Shown here: positions 34,829-44,417 of the stretch, one piece after another
How the letters are laid out: each line of letters begins with the position of its first letter
Position numbering within the stretch: the stretch's first letter is position 1
NCBI RefSeq assembly: GCF_030733845.1
Contig: NZ_CP132311.1
Location: 2,669,501 to 2,733,500 of the forward strand
DNA: 64,000 bases
Origin: Shinella zoogloeoides
GTDB taxonomy: Bacteria > Pseudomonadota > Alphaproteobacteria > Rhizobiales > Rhizobiaceae
Direction of reading: 5' to 3'
Made by a program: the position numbers and the translations under genes
The notes under the pieces: model-generated
What the model was told of the DNA's origin: nothing
Seen by the model: only the letters and a program-made list of their open reading frames with translations
The model's database searches: none

Positions 34829-35563
34829 TCACGCGCCGAGATACGCGCCCTGGATTTCGGTGGAATTGCGCAGATCGGCAGCGGAGCCGGACAGCACGAT
34901 GCGGCCGTTCGCCATGACATAGCCGGCGTCGGAGATCTCCAGCGACAGCGACACGTTCTGCTCGACGAGCAAGATCGTCAGCCCGCGTGCGCGCAGGCCG
35001 GCGATCAGCTCGAAAATCTGGTCGACGATCTGTGGGGCAAGGCCGAGCGAAGGTTCGTCGAGCAGCAGGAGATCGGGCGAGGACATCATGGAACGGGCAA
35101 TCGCCAGCATCTGCTGTTCGCCGCCGGAGAGCGAGCCGGCCTTCTGGTGCAGACGCTCCTTGAGGATCGGGAAGCGCGACAGCATGTCTTCGCGCACCGT
35201 GTCGATCTGTCCCCTGCCCTTGTGCATGGCGCCGCCGAGAAGAAGGTGTTCATCGACCGTCAGCGTCGGGAAGATGCGACGTCCCTCGGGCGTCAAGGTC
35301 ATGCCCATGCGCACGATCATCTCGGGCGGCAGGGCGGAAATGTCCTTGCCGGCGAAGGTCACGCGGCCGGCTTTCTTGGCGGCGAGGCCGACGAGCGCAT
35401 TGAGCGTCGAGCTCTTGCCCGCGCCATTGGCGCCGAGCAGGGTGACGATCTCGCCCTTGCGGACCTTGAGGTCGACGCCCTTCAGCGCCTCGACCGGCCC
35501 ATAGGCGACCTTGAGGCCGCTGACCTCGAGCAAGGGGGTATCGTCGGAAGTCTCACGCGTCAT
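34829..35563 (-). CDS. Liv-type ABC ATPase (LivF type)
   Basis: 244 residues from the ATG at 35563, preceded by GAGGA. Walker A is LGANGAGKSSTLNALVG, the signature LSGGEQQMLAIARSMM, Walker B LLLLDEPSLGLAP, and the C-terminal VEQNVSLSLEISD typical of LivF. One of two ATPase domains of the importer; the other is fused to the LivM-type permease. Confidence 0.93.
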   Translation of the reverse strand: MTRETSDDTPLLEVSGLKVAYGPVEALKGVDLKVRKGEIVTLLGANGAGKSSTLNALVGLAAKKAGRVTFAGKDISALPPEMIVRMGMTLTPEGRRIFPTLTVDEHLLLGGAMHKGRGQIDTVREDMLSRFPILKERLHQKAGSLSGGEQQMLAIARSMMSSPDLLLLDEPSLGLAPQIVDQIFELIAGLRARGLTILLVEQNVSLSLEISDAGYVMANGRIVLSGSAADLRNSTEIQGAYLGA

Positions 35564-35650
35564 CGGCAAATCCTCGCCGCGGCATGTCCGCCCCGGCCAA
35601 CAGCAGGAAGATCGCCCTCCGACTGACGCCGGAGGGCATCGCTTGAGAGA

Positions 35651-36805
35651 TCACGGTGCGGGAACGTCCTCGGCCGCCGGCACGCCCTGACTGACCAGCG
35701 AGCGGTTGCCGCCCTCGATGCGCACCAGCGAGACCGAACGCAGCGGCATGCCCTGCGTGCCGACATAGCTGATCTTGCCGGTCACGCCCTCGACGCCGTC
35801 GAGCGAGGCGATGGCCTCACGGATGGCAGTCGAGTCCACGCTGTCGGCCTTGGTGACGGCCGCCTCGATGACCTTGCCGAGATCGTAGCCGTTGGCGATG
35901 TAGACCGTATCCGGGTCCTGGCCGAACTTCGCCTTGTACTTCTCGTTGAAGGCGGCGAGCGGGCTGCCCTCCGTCGCAAAGCCGGCCGTGGTGAAGACGA
36001 CGCCGTCAACCAACGGGCCGAGGCCGAAGGTCGTCGGGGAATCGATGCCGTCGCTGCCGAGGATCGGCGTGGCGACACCCGCGCCGCGCAGCTGACGGAT
36101 GAAGGCCGGGAAATCCGGTTCATAGGCGGCGGTCATGATGACGTCGGGCGCCGGGTTCAGCGCCTTGATCTTGGTGACTTCGGCGCTGAAATCCTGCTGG
36201 CCCATGCTGTAGGTGCCCTCGCCGACGACTTCGCCGCCCTTGCCCTTGAAGCTGGTCGCGAAATATTCCGGCAGCTTCAGCGTATAGGCGGTATCCGGCG
36301 ACTTCAGCACATAGGCGGTTTTGAAGCCCTTTTCCTTGGCGTAGTTCGCCAGCACGGCGGCCTGGACGTTATCGGCCGGATAGTTGCCGAACATGTAGTC
36401 GCCGACGGCGAGCGGCATGGTCGGCGTGGTGGCGCAGAAGGAGAAGGCCGGGATCTGCGCGGCCTGCGTGATCTGGCCGGCCGCGATCGACGGGTCGGCA
36501 TCACAGGGCGTGATCAGGATCTTGATGCCTTCGTCAACCAGTTCCTGCGCGACGAGCGCGGTCTGGGCGGCATCCGAGCGGGTATCCTTGGCGATCATCT
36601 TGATCGGGAATTTACCGGCGATGCCGCCGGCCGCGTTGATTTCGTCGACGGCCATTTGCAGGCCCTTCAGCGACGGCTGATCATAGGGCGCGAGGCCGCC
36701 GGTCTGCGCGGTTGCAAGCCCGACGACAAGGTCCTCGGCAAGTGCGGGGAACGCGAGAGCGCCAAGCGCGGTGGACAAGAACAAGGCCTTCAACGTCGTT
36801 TTCAT
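35651..36805 (-). CDS. Liv-type periplasmic amino-acid/amide-binding protein
   Basis: 384 residues. Signal peptide 1-23 ending PALAE, preceded by GAGGAG. Peripla_BP_6 fold: VVGLATAQTGGLAPYDQPSL at the start, an FGNYPADNVQAAVLANYA segment and ILGSDGIDSPTTFGL. These proteins bind branched-chain amino acids, amides, urea or aromatic acids; substrate cannot be read from sequence. Position between the permease-ATPase fusion and LivF makes it the importer's receptor. Confidence 0.92.
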   Translation of the reverse strand: MKTTLKALFLSTALGALAFPALAEDLVVGLATAQTGGLAPYDQPSLKGLQMAVDEINAAGGIAGKFPIKMIAKDTRSDAAQTALVAQELVDEGIKILITPCDADPSIAAGQITQAAQIPAFSFCATTPTMPLAVGDYMFGNYPADNVQAAVLANYAKEKGFKTAYVLKSPDTAYTLKLPEYFATSFKGKGGEVVGEGTYSMGQQDFSAEVTKIKALNPAPDVIMTAAYEPDFPAFIRQLRGAGVATPILGSDGIDSPTTFGLGPLVDGVVFTTAGFATEGSPLAAFNEKYKAKFGQDPDTVYIANGYDLGKVIEAAVTKADSVDSTAIREAIASLDGVEGVTGKISYVGTQGMPLRSVSLVRIEGGNRSLVSQGVPAAEDVPAP

Positions 36806-36824
36806 TCTTATTCTCCTCTGGTGG

Positions 36825-38699
36825 TTATGCGGGCTTGCCGGCGGTATGCGGATCGAGATCCGGCACGGCGGCGTCGATTGCGGGCTTCGTCTGCTGCGCG
36901 GCCGAACGGCGGCGACCGATATAGGCTTCGATGACGGCGGGGTTGGCCTGGATTTCAGCGGGCGTGCCGATTGCGATCTGCTGGCCCTTGTTGAGCACTA
37001 CGACCACGTCGCAAAGCCGCATGATGAGCTTGAGGTCGTGCTCAACGACGAGGAGCCCGAGCCGGTGCTTCGTGCGGATGCGATCGAGCACGGTCATCAG
37101 TTCCTGCGTTTCGGCCGGGTTCATGCCGGCGGCGGGCTCGTCGAGCAGCAGGTAGCGGGGCTTCAGCGCCAGCGCGCGGGCGATTTCCAGCCGCCGTTGC
37201 GCACCGTAGGACAGCGTGCCGGCAAGCTGGCCCTCGACAGTGCCGAGACCGACCTCAACCAGCGCCTCGCGGGCAAGGTCCACGGGATCGCGCTCGCCGA
37301 CTATGGCGCTCGCGGCAACCGTGACGTTTTCCAGGACGGTGAGGTTCTTGAAGAGACGGATGTTCTGGAAGGTCCGGGCAAGGCCGGTGACCGGAACCCG
37401 GTGCACCGGGAGCGACGCGACATCCGTGCCATCGATCATCACTCTGCCGGTGGACGGCGGCACAACGCCCGAGACGCTGTTGATGAGCGTCGACTTGCCG
37501 GCGCCGTTCGGGCCGATCAGGCCGGTAACGAGGCCGGGACGGATTTCGAAATCGGCCTTTTCCAGCGCGACCAGCCCGGAGAAACGCTTGCCGACATCTT
37601 CGACACGCAAGGTGCCCGGTTCTTTTGCTGCGGCCTGCGCCGGCTGCTCGGCCACCGGCTTGACGACGCCAGCGGAAAGCCGCTTGAGGAACGGCACCTG
37701 CTCGTCAATCTCGCGCACGCCGAGAAGACCATCCTGAAGGCGGTACATGACGAGCAGGATGGCAAGACCGATGCCGATATCGGTGAGGCCGAACACCGTC
37801 GGCAGCGAGAAGGCGCCGAGATCGACACCGCCTTCCAGCTTTCGCAGCAGCTCCACGATCAGCATGATGACAGCCGATCCGACGACGGCGCCGGAGACGG
37901 TGGTGATGCCGCCGAGGATGAGCATGGCGAGCAGCATGAAGGTGAAGTTGAAATAAAAATCCTTCGGCGAGAAGGCGCCGATGAAATGCGCAAACAGCAC
38001 GCCCGCCGCCCCGGACAGGATCGCACCCAGCACCCAGGCCAGGAAGCGGTGCAGGCGCACATTGACGCCGACGGCCGTCGAGGCGATCTCATCCTCCCGC
38101 GAAGCGCGCAGCTTCATGCCGGCGGCGCTGTCGCGATAGATGCGCGCGACGGCGACCGCGAGAATGGCGAAGGGAAGCGCGACCCAGATATTCACCGCAC
38201 GGGGAATGCCGAAAAAGGTCTGACTACCACGGGTGAAATCGCTGGAAGCGACCAGCACGACATGCACGATGACGAGGAAGCCGAGCGTGCAGATCGAGGC
38301 GGAGGAACCGGCGAGCCGGGCGACCGGAATGCCGATGGCGACCGCCACCAGCGCCACCACGACGAGCGCCACAAGAAGTGCCGGCAGGAACGGCATGCCC
38401 CAGCCCATCAGCCAGTCCGGCAGATGCGGCAGCGCCGTCTTCTGCACGATCGGATTGATGGTGAGGAGGCCGGACGCATAGGCGCCGACGGCCATGAAGC
38501 CGACATTGCCGAACGAGATGATACCCGAATTGCCGCTGTAGACACCGATGCCGATGACGGCGGTCACGTTGATCAGGAACAGCGTCACCAGCCGCTCTCC
38601 CGCTCCCGGAAAGAGGCCTTTCGCCACCAGGGCTGCGATCACCAGGGGAAGCACCGTCGCGACGATCCCGACGACGGTTCCGCGCCTTATGCGCACCAT
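36825..38699 (-). CDS. fused Liv-type permease and ATPase (LivM-LivG fusion)
   Basis: 624 residues from the ATG at 38699 (GGGAG about 8 bp upstream); ATGs at 38705 and upstream are alternatives. Residues ~10-330 are a LivM-type permease (NSGIISFGNVGFMAVGAYAS, then SREDEIASTAVGVNVRLHR). Residues ~385-610 are a LivG-type ATPase with Walker A GLIGPNGAGKSTLIN, signature LSYGAQRRLEIARAL and Walker B YLLLDEPAAGMNP. The linker is Ala/Pro-rich. In most operons these are separate genes. First gene of the minus-strand operon, divergent from the RpiR regulator across 167 bp of AT-rich DNA. Confidence 0.9.
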   Translation of the reverse strand: MVRIRRGTVVGIVATVLPLVIAALVAKGLFPGAGERLVTLFLINVTAVIGIGVYSGNSGIISFGNVGFMAVGAYASGLLTINPIVQKTALPHLPDWLMGWGMPFLPALLVALVVVALVAVAIGIPVARLAGSSASICTLGFLVIVHVVLVASSDFTRGSQTFFGIPRAVNIWVALPFAILAVAVARIYRDSAAGMKLRASREDEIASTAVGVNVRLHRFLAWVLGAILSGAAGVLFAHFIGAFSPKDFYFNFTFMLLAMLILGGITTVSGAVVGSAVIMLIVELLRKLEGGVDLGAFSLPTVFGLTDIGIGLAILLVMYRLQDGLLGVREIDEQVPFLKRLSAGVVKPVAEQPAQAAAKEPGTLRVEDVGKRFSGLVALEKADFEIRPGLVTGLIGPNGAGKSTLINSVSGVVPPSTGRVMIDGTDVASLPVHRVPVTGLARTFQNIRLFKNLTVLENVTVAASAIVGERDPVDLAREALVEVGLGTVEGQLAGTLSYGAQRRLEIARALALKPRYLLLDEPAAGMNPAETQELMTVLDRIRTKHRLGLLVVEHDLKLIMRLCDVVVVLNKGQQIAIGTPAEIQANPAVIEAYIGRRRSAAQQTKPAIDAAVPDLDPHTAGKPA

Positions 38700-38866
38700 C
38701 AGCATTCTCCCGATTTGCGGCTTCGTTTGTCGAGCCCGTTCCCGCAACAAACGTTAATCGAGAAAACGCATATGTCAATCTTGTTTCATTTTTTATTGTC
38801 TGCTAGCAAGAATGTAACAAAATTAAAATCGCGCCACGAACGCCGATCACGAGGGGGAGGCAAGCA

Positions 38867-39748
38867 ATGGCCATTCGAGACCGACTGACGGACGGGGAAA
38901 TCGCCTTCACACGGGCGGAGCTGAAAATCGTACGGCAGCTGCTGTCGAACTATCCGGCAGCCGGCCTCAATACGGTCGCGCACCTTGCCGCGGCTGCCGA
39001 TGTCAGCAATCCCACGGTCGTGCGTTTTGCCAACAAGCTTGGCTTCGAAGGCTATCCGGAATTCCAGGCGGCGCTGCTCAGCGAAGTGCAGGAGCGGATG
39101 AGTTCGCCACTCTCCATGCTCGACACGCGCAAGCCGTCGCTGGAGCAGGAGAATTTCTACCAATACTTTTTGCGCGCCAGCATTCACGCGCTGGAAGCGT
39201 CGATGCAGATGCTGCCGCCCGACGATTTCGAAGCCGCCATCGATGCCGCCGCTGATCTCAACATGCGCGTTCATTGCCTCGGCGGACGGTTCAGCGGCTT
39301 CCTTGCCGGTCTCTTGTGGTCGCATATGAAGCAGCTGCGCGGCGAAACGCGCTGGATCAACGGCTCGCAGGCCGATCAGGTCGATCAGCTGGTCGATCTC
39401 GGCAAGCGCGACGTGCTCTTCGTCTATGACTACCGCCGCTACCAGATCGACACGATCCGTTTCGCCCGGCAGGCGGCCAAACAGGGCGCGCGCATCGTGC
39501 TCTTCACCGACCGTTGGGTCTCGCCGATCGCCGAATTTGCCTCGGTCACGCTGATGGCGCCGGTCGATACGGTTTCGCCCTATGACACGATGGTGCCCGC
39601 CATCGCCCAGACCGAGGCGTTGATCGCCGGCCTCACTGCCCGTCTCGCCAGCCAATCGCGTGGCCGCATCGAGCGCATGGAGGACCTGCGCCGCAGCTAC
39701 GCCATCACCGAAGACGCCTACAGCCCGCCGGTCGACGGCGGCAAATGA
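38867..39748 (+). CDS. MurR/RpiR family transcriptional regulator
   Basis: 293 residues, with GGGGGAGG upstream of the ATG. The N-terminal HTH_6 domain reads TVAHLAAAADVSNPTVVRFA, followed by NKLGFEGYPEFQAAL, a family hallmark. The C-terminal SIS domain (about 130-260) usually binds a phosphosugar or other effector. Placed between the divergent importer operon and the catabolic genes, it is the likely regulator of both. Operators should lie in the AT-rich 38700-38866 gap. Confidence 0.9.
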   Translation: MAIRDRLTDGEIAFTRAELKIVRQLLSNYPAAGLNTVAHLAAAADVSNPTVVRFANKLGFEGYPEFQAALLSEVQERMSSPLSMLDTRKPSLEQENFYQYFLRASIHALEASMQMLPPDDFEAAIDAAADLNMRVHCLGGRFSGFLAGLLWSHMKQLRGETRWINGSQADQVDQLVDLGKRDVLFVYDYRRYQIDTIRFARQAAKQGARIVLFTDRWVSPIAEFASVTLMAPVDTVSPYDTMVPAIAQTEALIAGLTARLASQSRGRIERMEDLRRSYAITEDAYSPPVDGGK

Positions 39749-39791
39749 CACAGTGCCCTCAGGGCGAACCGACATCCACTGGAGGACAGAC

Positions 39792-40454
39792 ATGACTGCG
39801 ATTGAAGTGCAATACGGCAAGGACCTGCTGCGGCGCGACAGCGCCTATGAGGACGGCATGACGGCCCTGCTTTATGTCGACATGCAGCGCATCTGGTGCG
39901 AGCCGAACCTCGACCCGACCCATCCGCAGGACGCTGACAGCTACTACCACCGCCGCCTGCGCGAAAAGGTCATTCCGAACCAGGTGCGCATTCTCGAAGC
40001 AGGCCGCAAGGCCGGCTGCAACGTCCTCCACACCATCATCGAGAGCCTGACGCTGGACGGCCGTGACCGTTCGCTGGACCACAAGCTCTCCGACATGCAT
40101 GTGCCGAAGGGCTTGCCCGAAGGACAGGTCATCCCGGCGCTGGCGCCTATCGACAACGAGATCGTACTGCCCAAAACCTCGTCCGGCGTCTTCAATTCGA
40201 CGAACATCGACTATGTGCTGCGCAATCTCAACACGCGCTATCTGATCATTGCCGGTGTCGTCACCGACCAATGCGTCGACATGGCCGTGCGCGATGCTGC
40301 CGACCGTGGCTATCTCGTCACCGTCGTCGAGGATGCCTGCGCCACCTATAGCCAGGAGCGTCACGACGCAGCGATGCGCGCCTATTCCGGCTACTGCTGG
40401 ATCACCGACACGCAGACCGTCGTCAGCCGCCTTTCCGCACTCGGCCGCGCCTGA
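39792..40454 (+). CDS. isochorismatase-family cysteine hydrolase
   Basis: 220 residues from the ATG at 39792 with GGAGGACAG upstream. The catalytic triad of the family is present: D30 (LLYVDMQ), K128 (VLPKTSSGVF) and C161 (VVTDQCVDMAVRDA), with the cis-peptide GVVT. The family hydrolyses amides, ureido acids or N-carbamoyl compounds as well as isochorismate. In this operon an amidase-like role on the imported substrate or a ureido intermediate is most likely. It starts 44 bp after the RpiR gene. Confidence 0.9.
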   Translation: MTAIEVQYGKDLLRRDSAYEDGMTALLYVDMQRIWCEPNLDPTHPQDADSYYHRRLREKVIPNQVRILEAGRKAGCNVLHTIIESLTLDGRDRSLDHKLSDMHVPKGLPEGQVIPALAPIDNEIVLPKTSSGVFNSTNIDYVLRNLNTRYLIIAGVVTDQCVDMAVRDAADRGYLVTVVEDACATYSQERHDAAMRAYSGYCWITDTQTVVSRLSALGRA

Positions 40455-40475
40455 TCGGATCACAAGGGGATCACC

Positions 40476-41822
40476 ATGAACGAGAACAGCAGCAGCAAGG
40501 CCTTCGCCGATCTGACGGAACTTGCGACCTTCGTCACGACCGATATTGCCGGCATCACCCGCGGCCGCAGCTTCGCCGCCGCCGAGATCGAAGACTACCT
40601 GCGCAAAGGCGTCGGCTGGGTGCCGGCGAACCTCGCGTTGACGCCGTTCGATCTCATCGCCGACCCCAATCCCTGGGGCTCGGCCGGCGACTTGCGGCTG
40701 ATGGCTGATCCCGAAAGCAAGGCCCGCGTCACCTGCCTGCCGGACGAGACGCCGCTGCATTTCTATCATTCCGACATCACCGATCTGAAGGGCGAGCCGT
40801 GGGATTGCTGCGTGCGCAGCTTCCTCAAGGCGACGCTGGCCGACTTCGAGAAGGAAGCGGGCCTCAAGGTCATCAGCGCGGTCGAACAGGAATTCCAGGT
40901 TCTCGGGGCCAATTGGCTCGCGGCACCCGCCTTCGGCCTGCGCGCCCAGCGCCGCGCCGAACCCTTCGGATCCCTGCTGATGACCGCGCTGAAGGAAGCC
41001 GGCGCCGAGCCGGAAATGTTCCTGCCGGAATATGGCAAGGACCAGTTCGAAGTCACCTGCCGTCCCGCCCCGGCCCTTGTCGCCGCCGACCGCGGCGCGA
41101 CGATCCGCGCCGTGACCCGCGAGGTCGCCGCCCTCTTCGGCTGGACCGCCAGCTTCGCGCCGAAGACCGACCCCAACGGCGTCGGCAACGGCGTGCACCT
41201 GCATGTCAGCTTCACCGATCTCGACGGCAACCCCGTGACCTTCGACGCCTCGCGCCCCGGACGGCTCTCCAAGGTCGCCGGGTCCTTCGCGGCCGGCGTT
41301 ATCAGGCACCTGCCGGCGCTGGCCGCCTTCACCGCGCCCTCCGTGCTCTCCTACATGCGCCTCGTGCCGCATCACTGGAGCGCGGCCTATACCTGCCTCG
41401 GCGAAAAGAACCGGGAAGCGACGCTGCGCATCTGCCCGACGCTCGACCTGCCCGGCAGCAACCCGGCCAAACAGTTCAACATGGAATACCGCGCTGCGGA
41501 CGCCTGCGCGAGCCCGCATCTGTCGCTGGCCGTCGTGCTGCGTGCCGGCCTCGAGGGCATTCGCGCCGGGTTGGAACAGCCGCCATTAATCAACACTGAC
41601 CCGTCGGAATTCTCCGCCGAGGAACAGGCGAGGCTCGGCATCCGTCGCCTGCCTTCCAGTCTTTCGGAGGCTCTCGATACACTGGCTGCCGATGACGTGG
41701 TGACGGGCTGGTTCTCGAAGGATTTCCTCGACTGCTACTTCGCCATGAAGCGCAAGGAGATCGAAATCGTCGAGGGTCTTTCGCCCGAAGACCTCTGCGC
41801 CCGCTACGCGACCGTCTATTGA
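40476..41822 (+). CDS. glutamine synthetase family protein (gamma-glutamylamide synthetase-like)
   Basis: 448 residues, with AAGGGGATC upstream. Catalytic-domain motifs are visible: ISAVEQEFQVLG (metal-binding Glu), NGVGNGVHLHVSFTDLDG (ATP/Glu region), LVPHHWSAAYTCLGEKNREA and NMEYRAADACASPHL. The usual adenylylation loop of GlnA is not evident, and it resembles the PuuA/IpuC class that ligates glutamate to amines. It may activate an amine substrate by gamma-glutamylation. Followed directly (TGATG) by the amidohydrolase gene. Confidence 0.88.
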   Translation: MNENSSSKAFADLTELATFVTTDIAGITRGRSFAAAEIEDYLRKGVGWVPANLALTPFDLIADPNPWGSAGDLRLMADPESKARVTCLPDETPLHFYHSDITDLKGEPWDCCVRSFLKATLADFEKEAGLKVISAVEQEFQVLGANWLAAPAFGLRAQRRAEPFGSLLMTALKEAGAEPEMFLPEYGKDQFEVTCRPAPALVAADRGATIRAVTREVAALFGWTASFAPKTDPNGVGNGVHLHVSFTDLDGNPVTFDASRPGRLSKVAGSFAAGVIRHLPALAAFTAPSVLSYMRLVPHHWSAAYTCLGEKNREATLRICPTLDLPGSNPAKQFNMEYRAADACASPHLSLAVVLRAGLEGIRAGLEQPPLINTDPSEFSAEEQARLGIRRLPSSLSEALDTLAADDVVTGWFSKDFLDCYFAMKRKEIEIVEGLSPEDLCARYATVY

Positions 41823-42652
41823 TGGGGCCGGCCATGACCTCAAGCAACGCTGCTCCCCGCCCTGAAAACCGATGGCGGCACGATCCGGCCCTGCCGCTGC
41901 TCGCCATCGACGAACCGCCGCCCTATAGCGTGGTCAATCCGGATGGTGCCTCGCCCTATCTGCTGCTGTGCGAGCATGCCGCAAACCGTATCCCGCGGGC
42001 GCTCGGCGATCTCGGCCTGCCGGAGACGGAGCGCCGGCGCCATATCGCCTGGGACATCGGCGTCAGCGCGCTTTCGCTGCATCTCAGCCGGACACTCGAT
42101 GCCCCGCTGTTCATGACGAACTATTCGCGACTCGTCATCGACTGCAATCGCCCACTCGGTGTGCCCTCCGCCATTCCGGAAACCAGCGAAACGACCGAGA
42201 TCCCCGGCAATATCGGCTTGACGGACGCCGAGAAGGCGCAGCGGATCGAGACGTTGTTCACACCCTATGCCGAAGCCGTCGCGAGACGGCTCGACCTGTT
42301 GCAGCAACAGGGCAAGCGCCCCATCGTCGTCGGCATCCACTCCTTCACACCGATCTATTTCGGCAAGCAGCGTCCGTGGCATGCCGGCATCCTCTATGGC
42401 GCGGCAACCGGCTTCGGCCGGACAATGATCCGAGAACTCCGGACGGAGTCCGGCCTCACTATCGGCGACAATGAGCCTTACACGATCCATCGGGATGAGG
42501 ACTACACCGTGCCGGTCCATGCCGATGCACGCGGCCTGCCGGGCGCCCTCATCGAGGTGCGGCACGATCTGATCGACACGCTGTCCGGCGTCGGTGCATG
42601 GGGTGACAGGCTCACCCGCTGTTTCGAGGCCGCAACGAGGGAGCTGGGCTGA
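41822..42652 (+). CDS. N-formylglutamate amidohydrolase family protein
   Basis: 276 residues from the ATG overlapping the previous stop; the ATG at 41834 is an alternative start. Family motifs: LLLCEHAANRIP near the N-terminus, RHIAWDIGVSAL, NYSRLVIDCNRP (metal and substrate region) and GIHSFTPIYFGKQRPWHAG. The family cleaves N-formyl-glutamate (HutG) and related N-acyl or gamma-glutamyl compounds. Here, without hut genes nearby, it more likely hydrolyses a glutamyl or formyl amide made by neighbouring enzymes. Confidence 0.87.
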   Translation: MGPAMTSSNAAPRPENRWRHDPALPLLAIDEPPPYSVVNPDGASPYLLLCEHAANRIPRALGDLGLPETERRRHIAWDIGVSALSLHLSRTLDAPLFMTNYSRLVIDCNRPLGVPSAIPETSETTEIPGNIGLTDAEKAQRIETLFTPYAEAVARRLDLLQQQGKRPIVVGIHSFTPIYFGKQRPWHAGILYGAATGFGRTMIRELRTESGLTIGDNEPYTIHRDEDYTVPVHADARGLPGALIEVRHDLIDTLSGVGAWGDRLTRCFEAATRELG

Positions 42653-43962
42653 TGGCCAACAGTCTCTACGACAGGGATGAAGCGGCGATCGGCACTTTGC
42701 AGAAGCTGCGATTCTTCCCGCTTGCCATCAGCGGCGGAAAGGGCGCCCGGCTCTTGGAAGAAAATGGCCGCGAGCTTATCGACCTCTCCGGTGCCTGGGG
42801 CGCAGCGAGCCTCGGTTACGGCCACCCTGCCATCGTCGAGGCCGTCTCCACCGCTATCGCCAATCCCGCCGGCGCAAGCATCCTCTCCGCCTCGAACGCA
42901 CCGGCCGTGGCGCTTGCCGAAAGGCTGCTGGCGACATTTCCCGATCGCGGCGGGCATAAGGTCTGGTTCGGCCATTCCGGCTCCGATGCCAACGAAGCCG
43001 CCTATCGGGCGATCGTGAAGGCAACCGGCCGCACCGGCATCATCGCCTTCGTCGGCGCCTATCACGGCTGCACCGTCGGCTCCATGGCATTTTCCGGCCA
43101 CAGCGTTCAGGCCGGCGCGGCCAAGGCGGAGGGATTGATCCTTTTGCCCTACCCTGATCAATACCGCCCTTATCAGAACGACCCGACCGGCGATGCCATT
43201 CTCACGCTTCTCAGGGAGAAGTTGGCTGAGGTTCGGGCCGGCTCGATCGGTGCGGCCTTCATCGAGCCTATCCAGTCGGATGGCGGCCTTATCGTGCCGC
43301 CCGACGGTTTCCTGCGGAAATTCGCCGATATCTGCCGCGCCCACGGCATTCTCGTCGTCTGCGACGAGGTGAAGGTCGGGCTTGCCCGCAGCGGCCGCCT
43401 GCATTGTTACGAGCACGAGGGGTTCGTGCCGGATATCCTGGTGCTCGGCAAGGGGCTTGGTGGTGGCCTGCCGTTTTCGGCGCTTATCGCGCCCGCCGAA
43501 ATCCTTGATTGTGCCAGTGCTTTTGCCATGCAGACCCTGCACGGCAACCCGGTCTGTGCTGCCGCCGGCCTCGCGGTTCTCGAAACGATCGACCGTGAAG
43601 ACCTCGCGGCGGACGCTGACCGCAACGGAAAGCTGCTGCGCGACGGTCTCGCACGGCTCGCCGAACGCTATCCCCTGATCGGCGACATCCGCGGCCGGGG
43701 CCTCGCCTGTGGCGTCGAACTCGTGCTCGACCGCCAAAGCCGCGCGCCGGCCCGCGCCGAGACGGCAAAGCTGATCTACCGCGCCTACGAACTCGGCGTC
43801 GTGCTCTATTATGTCGGCATGAACAGCAACGTCCTGGAATTCACGCCGCCGTTGACCATAACGGAGGGTGAAATCCGGGAGGCACTCGACCGGCTGGATC
43901 AGGCCCTGTCGGATTTGCCGAACGTTTCGAAAGAAAATCTCGCGCAATTTACCGGTTGGTAG
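42652..43962 (+). CDS. class III aminotransferase (PLP-dependent)
   Basis: 436 residues, overlapping the previous stop by one base (TGATG). PLP-enzyme fold type I: LIDLSGAWGAASLGYGHPAI, HSGSDANEAAYR, GAYHGCTVGSM, the Asp of VVCDEVKVG that pairs with the pyridine nitrogen, and the Schiff-base Lys in LVLGKGLGGGLPF. It resembles gamma-aminobutyrate / omega-amino acid transaminases. Last gene of the four-gene catabolic operon, it probably removes the amino group from the released amine or amino acid. Confidence 0.9.
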   Translation: MANSLYDRDEAAIGTLQKLRFFPLAISGGKGARLLEENGRELIDLSGAWGAASLGYGHPAIVEAVSTAIANPAGASILSASNAPAVALAERLLATFPDRGGHKVWFGHSGSDANEAAYRAIVKATGRTGIIAFVGAYHGCTVGSMAFSGHSVQAGAAKAEGLILLPYPDQYRPYQNDPTGDAILTLLREKLAEVRAGSIGAAFIEPIQSDGGLIVPPDGFLRKFADICRAHGILVVCDEVKVGLARSGRLHCYEHEGFVPDILVLGKGLGGGLPFSALIAPAEILDCASAFAMQTLHGNPVCAAAGLAVLETIDREDLAADADRNGKLLRDGLARLAERYPLIGDIRGRGLACGVELVLDRQSRAPARAETAKLIYRAYELGVVLYYVGMNSNVLEFTPPLTITEGEIREALDRLDQALSDLPNVSKENLAQFTGW

Positions 43963-44417
43963 ATAAAATCTGACCTTGTCCCTTTGGAATAGTTCTTTTT
44001 AGATTGAGTTCCTGGCCCTTAAGAAGGCTGGAGAACTAACGCAAAATGCGGTCTAGGTCCAACTTTCTCTATACCTCGTGTGGAAAGCTCTTGAAGGGTA
44101 TCGAACTTGCGGCCCCTTTGTTTGAGTAGACCTAACGCGCTGAAATCGTTGAGCGTCGCGCAGTGGCTTATCTCTGTAGAAGGGCTGATATGGGGCCGTA
44201 AGAGGACCGTCCGGTTCTGGCGCGTGAACAGTCGATGGCGGACACGCCGGAGCGTACAAGAATGGCGGTTATTGGCTGGCCAACCGTCAGTCTCCTCCTG
44301 TTCGCAATAACGGAACTATCGTTGGACTCTTCGCCCCCAATCCAGGCGCAGCTGCGCAATTCGGGCAACGATGGGCAAGTCGTCTGCGGTGTCCCTCCAA
44401 CTTGCTTCAGACCAGTG
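43963..44417. other. 455 bp at the junction between catabolic operon and accessory DNA
   Basis: No convincing gene. One minus-strand frame (44168-44428) starts inside the end of the large ATPase gene and has non-random composition (VIANRRRLTVGQPITAILVR) but no recognised domain and no ribosome-binding site. Composition changes here from GC-rich catabolic genes to lower-GC accessory DNA. Confidence 0.35.

Noticed and set aside
36771..38888. A 705-codon plus-strand open frame
   Set aside because: Antisense shadow of the LivM-LivG fusion gene; composition is low-complexity and no motif is seen.
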